A stretch of 13,728 nucleotides of DNA. It comes from Candidatus Woesearchaeota archaeon. Its GTDB lineage: Archaea; Nanobdellota; Nanobdellia; Woesearchaeales; GW2011-AR4. The stretch is from the NCBI GenBank assembly GCA_018303645.1, contig JAGVXR010000063.1:1-13728 (forward strand). Direction: 5' to 3'. Within the stretch, counting starts at the first letter, position 1. Every line of letters begins with the position of its first letter. This document shows positions 5,934 to 13,013 of the stretch, one piece after another. The notes beneath the pieces were generated by a model. The model saw nothing but the letters and a program-made list of their open reading frames with translations, was not told the origin of the DNA and made no database searches. Position numbers and translations under genes: made by a program.

Positions 5934-7616
5934 TTAGGTTAATTCCTCTTCAAGTTTTTTATTGTCATTTATGGGACCTTTGCATAATGCGCCTTTGCAG
6001 ACATAAGCGCCTTCTATTTCGTACCCTACACTCTTTTTTTTGTTTTTATCAATGAAATTTACAACGATTCTTGGATTGATTGAGCTAATGCACGCATTTA
6101 CCATGCCCTTCCTATTGACGATGTCAACCTTTATTTCGCCGTTCAGCAGCATGCCGGCAGCAACAGCGTACATTGCCGAAAAATAGCCAAAGTTCAGGTA
6201 GCTGTCGGCAAAATTCAATAAAGTACTTTCAGCAGATTGCCTGTACTTTCCGTTTTTGGTTAAAAAATATAATCTTAGGAATACAATGGCAGAGAAAGAG
6301 TTCTCTAAAAATTGCTTGCTTCTGTGCTTTAATGTTCCCAGGTCATCTTCTTTAGGCAGCCTGTCAAAAAAGCCAGGATTTTTGTTATCATAAAAATTAT
6401 TTAAAACAAAATCCGCAAGATCATTTATTTTTTCAAGATATTCCTGATTTTGAGCCATAAAATAAGCGTCAATCAGGCAGTTCAAAAAATATATGTTATC
6501 GCACAGCAGCCCATTTATGTTTGCCTTTCCGTCATAGAAATGAAACACGCCGTTTTTGCTGTCATAGCAATTTTCCAGAATAAAATCAACTGTTTTTACT
6601 GCAAAATCCGTTGTTTTATCGTCATTCAATGCAGCCCCGGCTTTTATATACGAGGAAATCATGATTGAATTCCAATCAACATAAATTGTTTTGTCAACAA
6701 AAGGCTGTTTTTTGTTTTTTCTTTCTTCTTGCCTTGAATGGTAAAATTCCTCATCAGCATCCTGAGAGCCGTAAAAACCGCCATTTTCTTGATTTGATAA
6801 AAATTTAGTGATGTAGAGGATTGTATCTTCTGCTATTTTCTTGTATTTTTCCATCTTTGTTATGTTGTAGGCAACGGCATAGTTCCTCAGCAAGCCAGCA
6901 TTTGTATCAAGCATTTTCTCGTAATGGGGCATTTTCCAATCCTGGGTTACAGAGTAGCGAAAAAAGCCGAAATCAATTTTGTCGTATATGCCATTATGCA
7001 TTCCATCAAGGGTTTTTAAAGCCATGTCAAGATATTTTTTGGATTTAGTGTTTTGATACTGGATGAACAACAAGTCTAAAGCCTCTGGGACTGGAAATTT
7101 TGGCTGCAGCCCAAACCCGCCGTAAAAAGAGTCAAAGTTGTCCTCTACAGAAAGCAAAACATCTTTTATCATCACTTCGTTTATTTTATCGCCTTCCTTT
7201 ATCTCTTTTTCTTTATTAGTTTTTTCTTCAATTAACTGAATATTTTTTCTGATTTCGTCTTTTCTTTTCTTATACTCGCCTTTCACAGCCTCAAGCATAA
7301 GCTTGAGCCTTTCAGGAGGCGCATAAGTGTCGCCTGCTATAACATAGCCATCTGGATTGAGAAAAACTGTTGAGGGAAATCCGCCCATGTTATAGCGTTC
7401 CCTTAAGTCAGGCCTTTTGTCTATATAAACCTTTATCGGCACAAAATCATTGTTGATTGTTTTTGCGATTTCATCGTCAGAGTAAGAAGCTGCGTCCATT
7501 ACATGGCACCAGTGGCACCAGACAGCTGTCAAGTCCAATAAAATCAGCTTGTCCTCATTTTTTGCCTTTTCAAATGATGCCTTGCCCCATTCCAGCCAAT
7601 TTACCTTTGTTTTCAT
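5934..7616 (-). CDS. DUF255/YyaL-type protein: thioredoxin-like domain plus (alpha/alpha)6 domain
   Basis: The 560-residue protein begins with the thioredoxin-like domain of the DUF255/YyaL (spermatogenesis-associated protein 20-like) family: WLEWGKASFEKAKNEDKLIL, then the redox motif WCHWCHVM (Cys34, Cys37) and the cis-proline loop GGFPSTVFLNPDG (Pro81). The second part has the family's helical-barrel motifs: GGFGLQPKFP (166-175), FRYSVTQDWKMPHYEKML (219-236), FYGSQDADEE (281-290) and DWNSIMISSYIKAG (314-327). It is shorter than the roughly 650-700 residues common for the family. The biochemical role of the family is not settled; a thiol-disulfide function is suggested by the CxxC. It overlaps the DUF2203 gene by 4 bases and lies in the same-strand cluster as trxB, which could supply reducing power (inference). 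No signal peptide, so cytosolic. Confidence 0.88.
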   Translation of the reverse strand: MKTKVNWLEWGKASFEKAKNEDKLILLDLTAVWCHWCHVMDAASYSDDEIAKTINNDFVPIKVYIDKRPDLRERYNMGGFPSTVFLNPDGYVIAGDTYAPPERLKLMLEAVKGEYKKRKDEIRKNIQLIEEKTNKEKEIKEGDKINEVMIKDVLLSVEDNFDSFYGGFGLQPKFPVPEALDLLFIQYQNTKSKKYLDMALKTLDGMHNGIYDKIDFGFFRYSVTQDWKMPHYEKMLDTNAGLLRNYAVAYNITKMEKYKKIAEDTILYITKFLSNQENGGFYGSQDADEEFYHSRQEERKNKKQPFVDKTIYVDWNSIMISSYIKAGAALNDDKTTDFAVKTVDFILENCYDSKNGVFHFYDGKANINGLLCDNIYFLNCLIDAYFMAQNQEYLEKINDLADFVLNNFYDNKNPGFFDRLPKEDDLGTLKHRSKQFLENSFSAIVFLRLYFLTKNGKYRQSAESTLLNFADSYLNFGYFSAMYAVAAGMLLNGEIKVDIVNRKGMVNACISSINPRIVVNFIDKNKKKSVGYEIEGAYVCKGALCKGPINDNKKLEEELT

Positions 7617-8014
7617 TGTTCCAAGCCAATGATTGGATGCCTGCCTGCAAAGCCTTCCTCTATCTCATGCCAGGCTTTTATTTTGCCTTCTCCAAGCCCC
7701 CAGCACAGGAATATGTCCCTGCCTTCAAACCTGCAGTAAAAGTCAACTAAGCCCTGCCCTAAATCTTTCAATATACAGCCTATTTTTTCCAAATTTTCAA
7801 TCTCTCTGTGAAAATCATAAGAGAGTTTATGGTATTCTTTGTTCAGCTTGGTGCTTGTCTCAATAATTTCTTCATACTCGACCTCTCTAGAGTCCATCTC
7901 TACTGAAAGTATAGCATCTATCGCTTTTTTCAAATTTTGAAGCTTAATCAGGGACTTCTTTATTTTTGGCATTTGCTTTTGCGCTCTCTCAACTGTGAAG
8001 TATTTTTTTGGCAT
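7613..8014 (-). CDS. DUF2203 family protein
   Basis: The 133-residue protein matches the DUF2203 pattern. FTVERAQKQMPKIKK (6-20) is the typical start, a long helical region follows (about 20-80, probably coiled coil), then GQGLVDFYCRFEGRDIFLCW (87-106) and GLGEGKIKAWHEIEEGFAGR (106-125) form the conserved C-terminal block. The function of the family is unknown. Conserved Cys, His, Glu and Arg residues in the last block could form a small active or binding site, but that is a guess. Its gene is the first of the minus-strand cluster, overlaps the DUF255 gene by ATGA, and starts about 25 bases after a TATA-like box in a region shared with the divergent metal operon. Confidence 0.82.
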   Translation of the reverse strand: MPKKYFTVERAQKQMPKIKKSLIKLQNLKKAIDAILSVEMDSREVEYEEIIETSTKLNKEYHKLSYDFHREIENLEKIGCILKDLGQGLVDFYCRFEGRDIFLCWGLGEGKIKAWHEIEEGFAGRHPIIGLEQ

Positions 8015-8035
8015 GTAACCTAGGTGTATTGTTTT

Positions 8036-8046
8036 GTTTATAATAT
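8036..8046 (-). promoter_or_regulatory. TATA-like box of the DUF2203-DUF255 transcript
   Basis: The minus strand reads ATATTATAAAC, centred about 27 bases before ATG 8014, so the mRNA is probably leaderless or nearly so. The DtxR-like box is further upstream of it, so this direction may be unaffected by the repressor. Confidence 0.45.
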
Positions 8047-8074
8047 TTTTGGAAATTTGTTAAAATACAAACCC

Positions 8075-8084
8075 TTATATATAA
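8075..8084 (+). promoter_or_regulatory. TATA box of the metal operon
   Basis: TTATATATAA, the clearest TATA box in the window, predicts a transcription start near 8104, next to the ATG at 8106. The DtxR-like palindrome begins at its last two bases and runs to the expected start site, where a bound repressor would block RNA polymerase. Confidence 0.6.
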
Positions 8085-8102
8085 GTTAGGTTATCCTAAC
8101 TT
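8083..8102 (+). promoter_or_regulatory. DtxR/IdeR-like metal-repressor operator
   Basis: AAGTTAGG-TTAT-CCTAACTT is a perfect inverted repeat of 8-base arms. The stretch TTAGGTTA.CCTAAC is the core of the known DtxR/IdeR box (TTAGGTTAGCCTAACCTAA), from which it differs at one central base and at the outer right end. It lies between TATA box and transcription start and directly in front of a DtxR-family gene followed by metal-transport genes. The operator call therefore has motif, position and context behind it. Confidence 0.78.
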
Positions 8103-8143
8103 TCTATGTTTACTGCAAAGTATCAAAGCCAAGCGTCTCTGAA

Positions 8144-8419
8144 ATGGTGCATGAGTTGCAGAAGGAAGGTTTTGTGCTGCATAGGAGATATTCAAAGCTT
8201 CAATTCACACAAAAAGGAAGGAAAATTGCGCAAAAGCTCACCTCAAAGCACAGGCTGATAGAGTCTTTTTTGAGAAATATGCTTAAAATAAGCCCGAAAA
8301 ACGTGCATCATGAAGCGCATCGATTGGAGCATGCATTCAGCGACGAGTCTATATTTAAGATGAGGAAGCTGCTGGGCAACCCGAAAAAAGACCCGCACGG
8401 AAAGCCAATTCCGCAATAA
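8144..8419 (+). CDS. DtxR/MntR-family metal-dependent repressor, N-terminally truncated
   Basis: From ATG 8144 the 91 residues match the second half of DtxR-family repressors: the wing (FVLHRRYSKLQFTQKGRKIA, 10-29), the dimerisation/metal helix KHRLIESFL with His36 and Glu40, VHHEAHRLEHAFSDE with His55, His59, Glu62 and His63, and the closing GNPKKDPHGKPIP. No SH3-like third domain follows, as in MntR and many archaeal members. In the same frame upstream, SKPSVSEM (recognition helix) is encoded at 8123-8146, but no start codon lies between it and the stop at 8087-8089. About 35 N-terminal residues, holding the first DNA-binding helices and the first metal ligand, are absent. ATG 8106, where a leaderless message would start, is in another frame. 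The gene is probably damaged by a deletion, or a sequence error is present. It would have controlled the metal genes behind it, 24 bases downstream. Confidence 0.8.
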   Translation: MVHELQKEGFVLHRRYSKLQFTQKGRKIAQKLTSKHRLIESFLRNMLKISPKNVHHEAHRLEHAFSDESIFKMRKLLGNPKKDPHGKPIPQ

Positions 8420-8443
8420 AATTCTGGATTTATAAAAACAAAG

Positions 8444-9622
8444 ATGCTGGAAACTCAAAAAGCTATACAAAAAAAAATAAGATTACCGTTGCTGGCGTTG
8501 TTTTTGATAGTGGGATTCCTGCTATTTAGGCTTTTCATGCCTGATAATGCGGCTGCTCAGGAAAGCCCTGAATACCAAAAATTGAAGCAAATTGCAAAGG
8601 ACTATTGCAGTGATCCCACATCAACTGATTCAAGATGTTTAAAGTCCTTTGAAGATTTAAAAAATAGCGGCAACAGCAAATCTAGCCACTTTCAAAAATT
8701 GCAGGCAACAGCGCAGGAGCAGTTTGGCATTATTGGCGAGTACACATCAGAAGACTTTGACGCAATGCAATACTTAACAACATGGAACTTCAACAACCTG
8801 CCTCAGGAAGAAAGAAAAAAATTATACAAAGAATCAAGGCTTCCTGATGGAAAAACGTTAAGGGAGTACTGGATTTTTGCAGAAGACAAGGAAATTGAGA
8901 TTGCACCAGGGGTTTTTTTCCCTGCGTGGACTTACAATGGGCAGGTTCCTGCTCCTACAATAAGGGCAACAGAAGGAGATAGGATAAGAATTCATTTTAC
9001 AAATAAAGGAACAAAGCCTCACACAATGCATTTTCATGGCATCCATAACGCCTCTATGGATGGCGCAATGACAGAAGACTTTGTTTACCCAGGCAAGAGC
9101 TTTACTTACGAGTTTGAAGCTGAGCCGTTTGGAGTGCATTTGTTTCATTGCCACTCTGTTCCCATAAAACAGCACATAAGCAAGGGATTGTACGGCGCTT
9201 ATATTGTTGATCCCAAGAACGATACAAGAATAAAGCCCGACAGGGAATTAGTCATGGTGATGAACGCTTTTGACACGAATTTTGACGAGGAAAATGAAGT
9301 GTATGCCGTCAATTCAAAGGCATTTTACTATGCATTAAATCCAATCAAGGTAAAGAAAGACGAATTAATTAGGATTTACTTGATAAATATTGTTGAATTT
9401 GACCCAATCAATTCTTTCCATCTGCATGCAACATTTTTTGATGAGTACAGGACTGGAACAAGGCTGGAGCCGAATGCTTATACTGACATTGTTTCAATGG
9501 TGCAGGGTGAAAGGTCCATAATAGATGTCCGCTTTAAGTACTCCGGGATGTACATGTTCCATGCCCATGTTTCAGAATTCACAGAGCTGGGATGGATGGG
9601 ATTTTTTGAAGTTGTTGAATAA
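8444..9622 (+). CDS. Membrane-anchored two-domain multicopper oxidase
   Basis: The 392-residue protein has an N-terminal membrane segment (13-31) and acts outside the cell membrane. A linker with Cys55 and Cys65 leads to two cupredoxin domains. Domain 1 has HTMHFHG (His193, 196, 198) and HLFHCHSVPIKQHISKGL (His232, His235, Cys236, His237, His244, Leu249). Domain 2 has HLH (326-328) and HAH (373-375) and no Cys. The layout resembles copper nitrite reductase NirK, but the NirK catalytic Asp is His196 and HCH replaces its HCA, giving the four HxH pairs of a trinuclear copper cluster. This is the pattern of two-domain (trimeric) multicopper oxidases with type 1 copper in domain 1, reducing O2 to water. 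Leu249 stands where NirK has its Met ligand, a feature of high-potential sites. Substrate unknown; the ZIP gene 2 bases after and NRAMP suggest a metal ion (inference). Confidence 0.85.
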   Translation: MLETQKAIQKKIRLPLLALFLIVGFLLFRLFMPDNAAAQESPEYQKLKQIAKDYCSDPTSTDSRCLKSFEDLKNSGNSKSSHFQKLQATAQEQFGIIGEYTSEDFDAMQYLTTWNFNNLPQEERKKLYKESRLPDGKTLREYWIFAEDKEIEIAPGVFFPAWTYNGQVPAPTIRATEGDRIRIHFTNKGTKPHTMHFHGIHNASMDGAMTEDFVYPGKSFTYEFEAEPFGVHLFHCHSVPIKQHISKGLYGAYIVDPKNDTRIKPDRELVMVMNAFDTNFDEENEVYAVNSKAFYYALNPIKVKKDELIRIYLINIVEFDPINSFHLHATFFDEYRTGTRLEPNAYTDIVSMVQGERSIIDVRFKYSGMYMFHAHVSEFTELGWMGFFEVVE

Positions 9623-9624
9623 AA

Positions 9625-10827
9625 ATGGAAACTACAGAAAAGCAGAATAAGCTTAAGCTTTGGGTAAGCGCCCTGCTGCCGGTTTTTTTACTTATTATCC
9701 TGTTATTTGTTTTTCTGAAATTCGGCCCTTTGGGAGTTTTCAAGTCATCCGTGCCCCCTATAGAAGTTGCTTTCATCCAAAGGGTTGCTTTTTCTCCTGA
9801 GCATATAACGCTTGAAGTTTTTAATGACGGGCCCGAGCCTGTCACAATAGCCCAAGTGATGGTTAATGGCGCTTATTGGAAATTTGACATGGAGCAAAGC
9901 AAAACCTTGAATCCCCTGGAAAAAGGAAAAATTGATATTTTTTACCCGTGGCTTGACGGCGATTTTGAAAAAATCACGCTTATTTCAAGAAATGGAGTGA
10001 CTTTTGAAAAGGAAATTGAAGTCGCGACTCTGACTCCTACATTCAACTTTTTCTACTTTAAGACATTTGTGCTGCTCGGCATTTATGTCGGGGTTATTCC
10101 CGTGCTGCTGGGGTTGCTCTGGTTTCCTTTCCTTAAAATGCTAAGGGGAAGATGGTATATGTTTCTGCTTTCACTTACAATCGGATTGCTGGTGTTTTTG
10201 GGCTTTGACGCGCTTTCAGAGTCTATGGGGCTTATAGGAAGCCTGCCTCAGGCATTTAACGGCATAGGCATACTTGTAATTGGGTTTTTGCTTGCAGTCT
10301 TAACGTTATCTGCCGTCAGCTACGAAACACAGCATTACACAAAAGACAAGGGCGAACATTACCAAGCCTTAATATGGGGATATTTAATTGCGCTGGGCAT
10401 TGGCTTGCACAACCTTGGGGAAGGGCTTGCAATCGGAAGCGCTTATGCTGTTGGGGAAATAGCTTTAGGAAGCCTGCTTGTCATAGGCTTTATGGTTCAC
10501 AATGTTACAGAGGGCGTTGCAATTGTTGCTCCATTAACAAGAGCGCATAAGCAAATCGGCAACTTTTTGCTGCATCTTGTAATGATGGGGCTACTTGCCG
10601 GAATTCCGACAATACTTGGGGCATTGGTCGGCGGCTTTTCATATTCTGCTGTATTGGGAGTTTTTTTCCTTGCAATAGGCGCAGGCGCAATCTTTGATGT
10701 TGCATTTGATATAATAAACCAGATGGCAAAAGGCAACTGGCTCTCAATATTTACAGTCACCAATGTTCTTGGATTTTTGACTGGACTTTTGATAATGTAT
10801 GCAACAGGGTTTTTAGTTTTGGGGTAA
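9625..10827 (+). CDS. ZIP-family divalent metal transporter with extra N-terminal domain
   Basis: Residues 142-400 carry a ZIP transporter: membrane segments near 146-170, 179-198, 211-232, 249-272, 281-303, 313-333, 341-360 and 376-397. The metal-site helices are recognisable as LHNLGEGLAIG (261-271; His262, Asn263, Glu266) and VHNVTEGVAIV (291-301; His292, Asn293, Glu296), the HNxxEG signatures of transmembrane helices 4 and 5. These move Zn, Fe or Mn into the cytosol. Unlike a minimal ZIP (about 250-300 residues), it begins with a signal-anchor helix (13-33) and a beta-rich extracytoplasmic domain (about 44-135) that I do not recognise. The gene follows the oxidase by 2 bases and precedes the NRAMP gene by 1, so all three are one operon. 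Which metal is carried cannot be read from the motifs. Confidence 0.85.
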   Translation: METTEKQNKLKLWVSALLPVFLLIILLFVFLKFGPLGVFKSSVPPIEVAFIQRVAFSPEHITLEVFNDGPEPVTIAQVMVNGAYWKFDMEQSKTLNPLEKGKIDIFYPWLDGDFEKITLISRNGVTFEKEIEVATLTPTFNFFYFKTFVLLGIYVGVIPVLLGLLWFPFLKMLRGRWYMFLLSLTIGLLVFLGFDALSESMGLIGSLPQAFNGIGILVIGFLLAVLTLSAVSYETQHYTKDKGEHYQALIWGYLIALGIGLHNLGEGLAIGSAYAVGEIALGSLLVIGFMVHNVTEGVAIVAPLTRAHKQIGNFLLHLVMMGLLAGIPTILGALVGGFSYSAVLGVFFLAIGAGAIFDVAFDIINQMAKGNWLSIFTVTNVLGFLTGLLIMYATGFLVLG

Positions 10828-10828
10828 A

Positions 10829-12097
10829 ATGGCGCTTTTTCAAAAATTCCTGCATTATTTTAAAATATTCTCTGACAGAAAACTTCTTGCATTCATGGGC
10901 TCTGGCTTGATAGTAAGCGTTGCTTACATGGATCCCGGAAACTGGGGCACTGACATAAGCGGCGGGGCTTTGTTTAATTATGATTTGCTCTGGGTTGTGT
11001 GGCTTGCCTCAGGAATGGCAATGCTTTTCCAGTATTTAAGCGGAAAGCTCGGGATTGCAGGCTATTCCCTGCCTGAGCTTGTCAAGGAAAAGCTGAAAAA
11101 GAAATGGCTTGTGTTTTCTTACTGGATTTTGGCGGAAATCGTTATTCTTGCAACTGATTTGGCAGAGTTTTTGGGCATTGTAGTGGCGTTAAACCTGCTT
11201 TTTGGCATTCCATTATTGTGGGGCACTTACATTGCAGTGGCTGATGTGCTTATAATCTTATTGTTAACACAAAAGAAATTCAGAACTCTGGAGCAGTCTT
11301 TCATTCTTTTTGTTTCGATAATAGGCTTGGGCTATGTTTATGAGCTTTTCCTTACAAAGCCGGATATGCAGTCTATCCTGATTCACTCAGTCAAGCCCAT
11401 GCTGACAAAAGAGAGCGCTCTGATTGCAGTCGGCATAATCGGCGCAACAGTCATGCCTCATGCAATTTTTGTGCACTCATGGCTCATCAAAAACAAGATC
11501 ATTGGCAACCATTTTGGCAGTAAATCCAGGATTTTAAAATACCATTTGATAGACAATGTTGTTTCGCTTACAATTGCAGGGTTTATCAATGCGGCAATAA
11601 TAATAATGTCAGCTGCAGCCTTCTATAAAGCAGGCATAAATGTTGGCACGCTTGACCAGGCTTATCTTACATTAATACCATTATTCGGCAAATTTGCCGC
11701 AATTGTTTTTGCATTGGCGCTGCTTTCTGCAGGCATATCATCTTCGGTTACAGGCACTCTGGCAGGGCAGTCTGTTATGGACGGCCTGACGGGCTTCAAG
11801 ATAAGCTTGTGGGTTAGAAGGCTCATAACAAGGTTCATCAATGTAATACCTGTTACAATCGCAGTTTTGCTCAGCATCGAGCCTTTGAAGATTCTTATCT
11901 TGAGCCAGGTTGTATTAAGCTTGCTGATTCCATTGCCATTGATTCCTTTGATTATTTATACCTCAAATAAATCAATCATGAAAGAATTAGTAAACAAGAA
12001 AATAACAACAATATTTGCATGGATATTTGCTTTCGTGATTATCAGCTTTGATGCTTATCTTATTTATCAAGTAATCTTTCAGGGCGTTGGGATTTAA
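10829..12097 (+). CDS. mntH: NRAMP-family Mn/Fe transporter (MntH-type)
   Basis: The 422-residue protein has about 11 membrane segments and the NRAMP signature residues. Helix 1 reads VAYMDPGNWGTD with Ala32, Asp35 and Asn38. Helix 6 reads IGATVMPHAIFVHS with Ala206, Met209, Pro210 and His211. This is the full Asp/Asn/Met/Ala set that coordinates Mn2+ or Fe2+ in bacterial NRAMPs; the Met selects transition metals over Ca and Mg. The helix 3 block TDLAEFLGIVVALNLLFGIP (109-128) is also typical. It would import Mn2+ or Fe2+ with protons across the cell membrane. It is last in the DtxR-box operon, one base after the ZIP gene. A T-rich stretch after the stop (about 12101-12117) could end transcription but shows no structure. 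Confidence 0.92.
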   Translation: MALFQKFLHYFKIFSDRKLLAFMGSGLIVSVAYMDPGNWGTDISGGALFNYDLLWVVWLASGMAMLFQYLSGKLGIAGYSLPELVKEKLKKKWLVFSYWILAEIVILATDLAEFLGIVVALNLLFGIPLLWGTYIAVADVLIILLLTQKKFRTLEQSFILFVSIIGLGYVYELFLTKPDMQSILIHSVKPMLTKESALIAVGIIGATVMPHAIFVHSWLIKNKIIGNHFGSKSRILKYHLIDNVVSLTIAGFINAAIIIMSAAAFYKAGINVGTLDQAYLTLIPLFGKFAAIVFALALLSAGISSSVTGTLAGQSVMDGLTGFKISLWVRRLITRFINVIPVTIAVLLSIEPLKILILSQVVLSLLIPLPLIPLIIYTSNKSIMKELVNKKITTIFAWIFAFVIISFDAYLIYQVIFQGVGI

Positions 12098-12140
12098 ATT
12101 ATTTAATTCTTATTTTACGAATTTATAAAAACCAAAAGTA

Positions 12141-12148
12141 TTTAAATA
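12141..12148 (+). promoter_or_regulatory. arsR-type gene TATA box
   Basis: TTTAAATA, within AGTATTTAAATATT, is centred about 27 bases before ATG 12172, predicting a leaderless mRNA. Only 74 bases separate this gene from the NRAMP stop. Confidence 0.55.
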
Positions 12149-12164
12149 TTAGAATATTCTAATA
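12147..12164 (+). promoter_or_regulatory. 18-bp perfect palindrome, candidate ArsR-type operator
   Basis: TATTAGAATATTCTAATA is a perfect inverted repeat lying between the TATA box and the expected start of transcription of the ArsR-family gene. Such AT-rich dyads are typical targets of ArsR/SmtB proteins, which repress their own promoters and leave on binding metal. Confidence 0.6.
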
Positions 12165-12171
12165 CCCTATT

Positions 12172-12495
12172 ATGAAGGAATTGTATAGCTTGCATGCAGA
12201 AATGTGCAAAGTATTCTCAAATCCCATTAGATTGGAAATTTTGAATTTATTAAGAGGCAAAGAAATGTCGGTAACAGAGCTTATACAAAAAACAAAATTA
12301 AGCCAGGCCAACATATCCCAACATTTAGGCATTATGAAAAGCAAAGGAATTGTTGAGTCAAACAGAAAAGGGAAGAATATCTATTACAAGCTCACAAATC
12401 CAAAAATCGTTAAGGCATTTGACATAATAAGGGAAGTTTTGGCTGAAAGGTTAAGAAAGAATAATAAAATTATGGAAGAGTTGTATGTGAAATGA
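12172..12495 (+). CDS. ArsR/SmtB-family winged-helix regulator
   Basis: The 107-residue protein is a single ArsR-type winged helix: HAEMCKVFSNPIRLEILNLL (8-27), the helix-turn-helix MSVTELIQKTKLSQANISQH (32-51) with recognition helix about 43-56, and the wing SNRKGKNIYYKLTNPKI (60-76). Family members are dimeric repressors, many relieved by metals. The classic ELCVCD site is not present; Cys12 is the only cysteine, so the inducer may not be a thiol-bound metal, or the ligands are His/Asp/Glu. It overlaps the next gene by ATGA and probably controls that operon through the 12147-12164 palindrome. Confidence 0.88.
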   Translation: MKELYSLHAEMCKVFSNPIRLEILNLLRGKEMSVTELIQKTKLSQANISQHLGIMKSKGIVESNRKGKNIYYKLTNPKIVKAFDIIREVLAERLRKNNKIMEELYVK

Positions 12496-12986
12496 ATAAG
12501 TTAAATCTGAAAGAAATCGACAATGTATCAAAAATAGCACTAATTGTTTTGATTGCCATAGTTGGATATTTCTCCGTATTTCTAATTATAAGTCCCTTAT
12601 TTACGCCAAAACAAACACCCATGATGCAGATGATGGGTGAAGCGATGGGCACGAACATAATGAACTTTTCCACAACAAACTCAATTATAATAAATCTAAT
12701 TTCATTGATTTTTGCTGCTGGATTAGGATTTTTTGCATCGCTATATCTATTTGGATTGCAATCAAAAGATAAAGAGTATAGTATCATGAGAAAAGCGCTT
12801 TCAGAAGATGAAAAAGCAATTTTAGACGAAATAAAGAAAGCTGGCGAAATAACCCAAGACTCGTTAAGGTTTAGATTAAATTGGAGCAAAGCAAAAGTTT
12901 CAACAATATTAACAAATCTTGACAAAAGAGGCTTAATACAAAGGGAAAGAATTGGGAAAACATATAATGTGTACCTGCAAAAATAA
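12492..12986 (+). CDS. Membrane-anchored winged-helix regulator with Met-rich outer loop
   Basis: The 164-residue protein has two membrane helices (15-37 and 64-88). The loop between them, TPMMQMMGEAMGTNIMNF (42-59), holds six methionines (44, 45, 47, 48, 52, 57) and by the positive-inside rule faces outward. After the second helix a cytosolic winged helix of MarR/DUF7343-like type spans about 103-163: LSEDEKAILDEIKKAGEI, then the recognition helix around NWSKAKVSTILTNLDKRGL (130-148) and the wing RERIGKTYNVYL. Membrane-bound winged-helix proteins of this plan are common in archaea. Inference: the Met-rich loop senses Cu(I) or a similar soft metal outside and signals to DNA. It is cotranscribed with the ArsR-type gene (4-base overlap). 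Confidence 0.78.
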   Translation: MNKLNLKEIDNVSKIALIVLIAIVGYFSVFLIISPLFTPKQTPMMQMMGEAMGTNIMNFSTTNSIIINLISLIFAAGLGFFASLYLFGLQSKDKEYSIMRKALSEDEKAILDEIKKAGEITQDSLRFRLNWSKAKVSTILTNLDKRGLIQRERIGKTYNVYLQK

Positions 12987-13013
12987 CAGTTTAAAACGGT
13001 TTAAGCGGCAAAA

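Noticed and set aside
8106..8143. ATG 8106 as the start of the DtxR-family protein
   Set aside because: Although it sits at the expected leaderless start, its frame gives MFTAKYQSQASLKWC and does not join the DtxR frame; no plausible slip site was seen.
8444..9622. Copper nitrite reductase (NirK)
   Set aside because: The catalytic Asp is replaced by His, and HCH/HLH/HAH motifs for a trinuclear cluster are present, so a two-domain multicopper oxidase fits better.
12988..13006. Repeated GTTTAA before the SHOCT gene as an operator
   Set aside because: The two copies are short, the dyad fails at its centre, and such words are frequent in AT-rich intergenic DNA.
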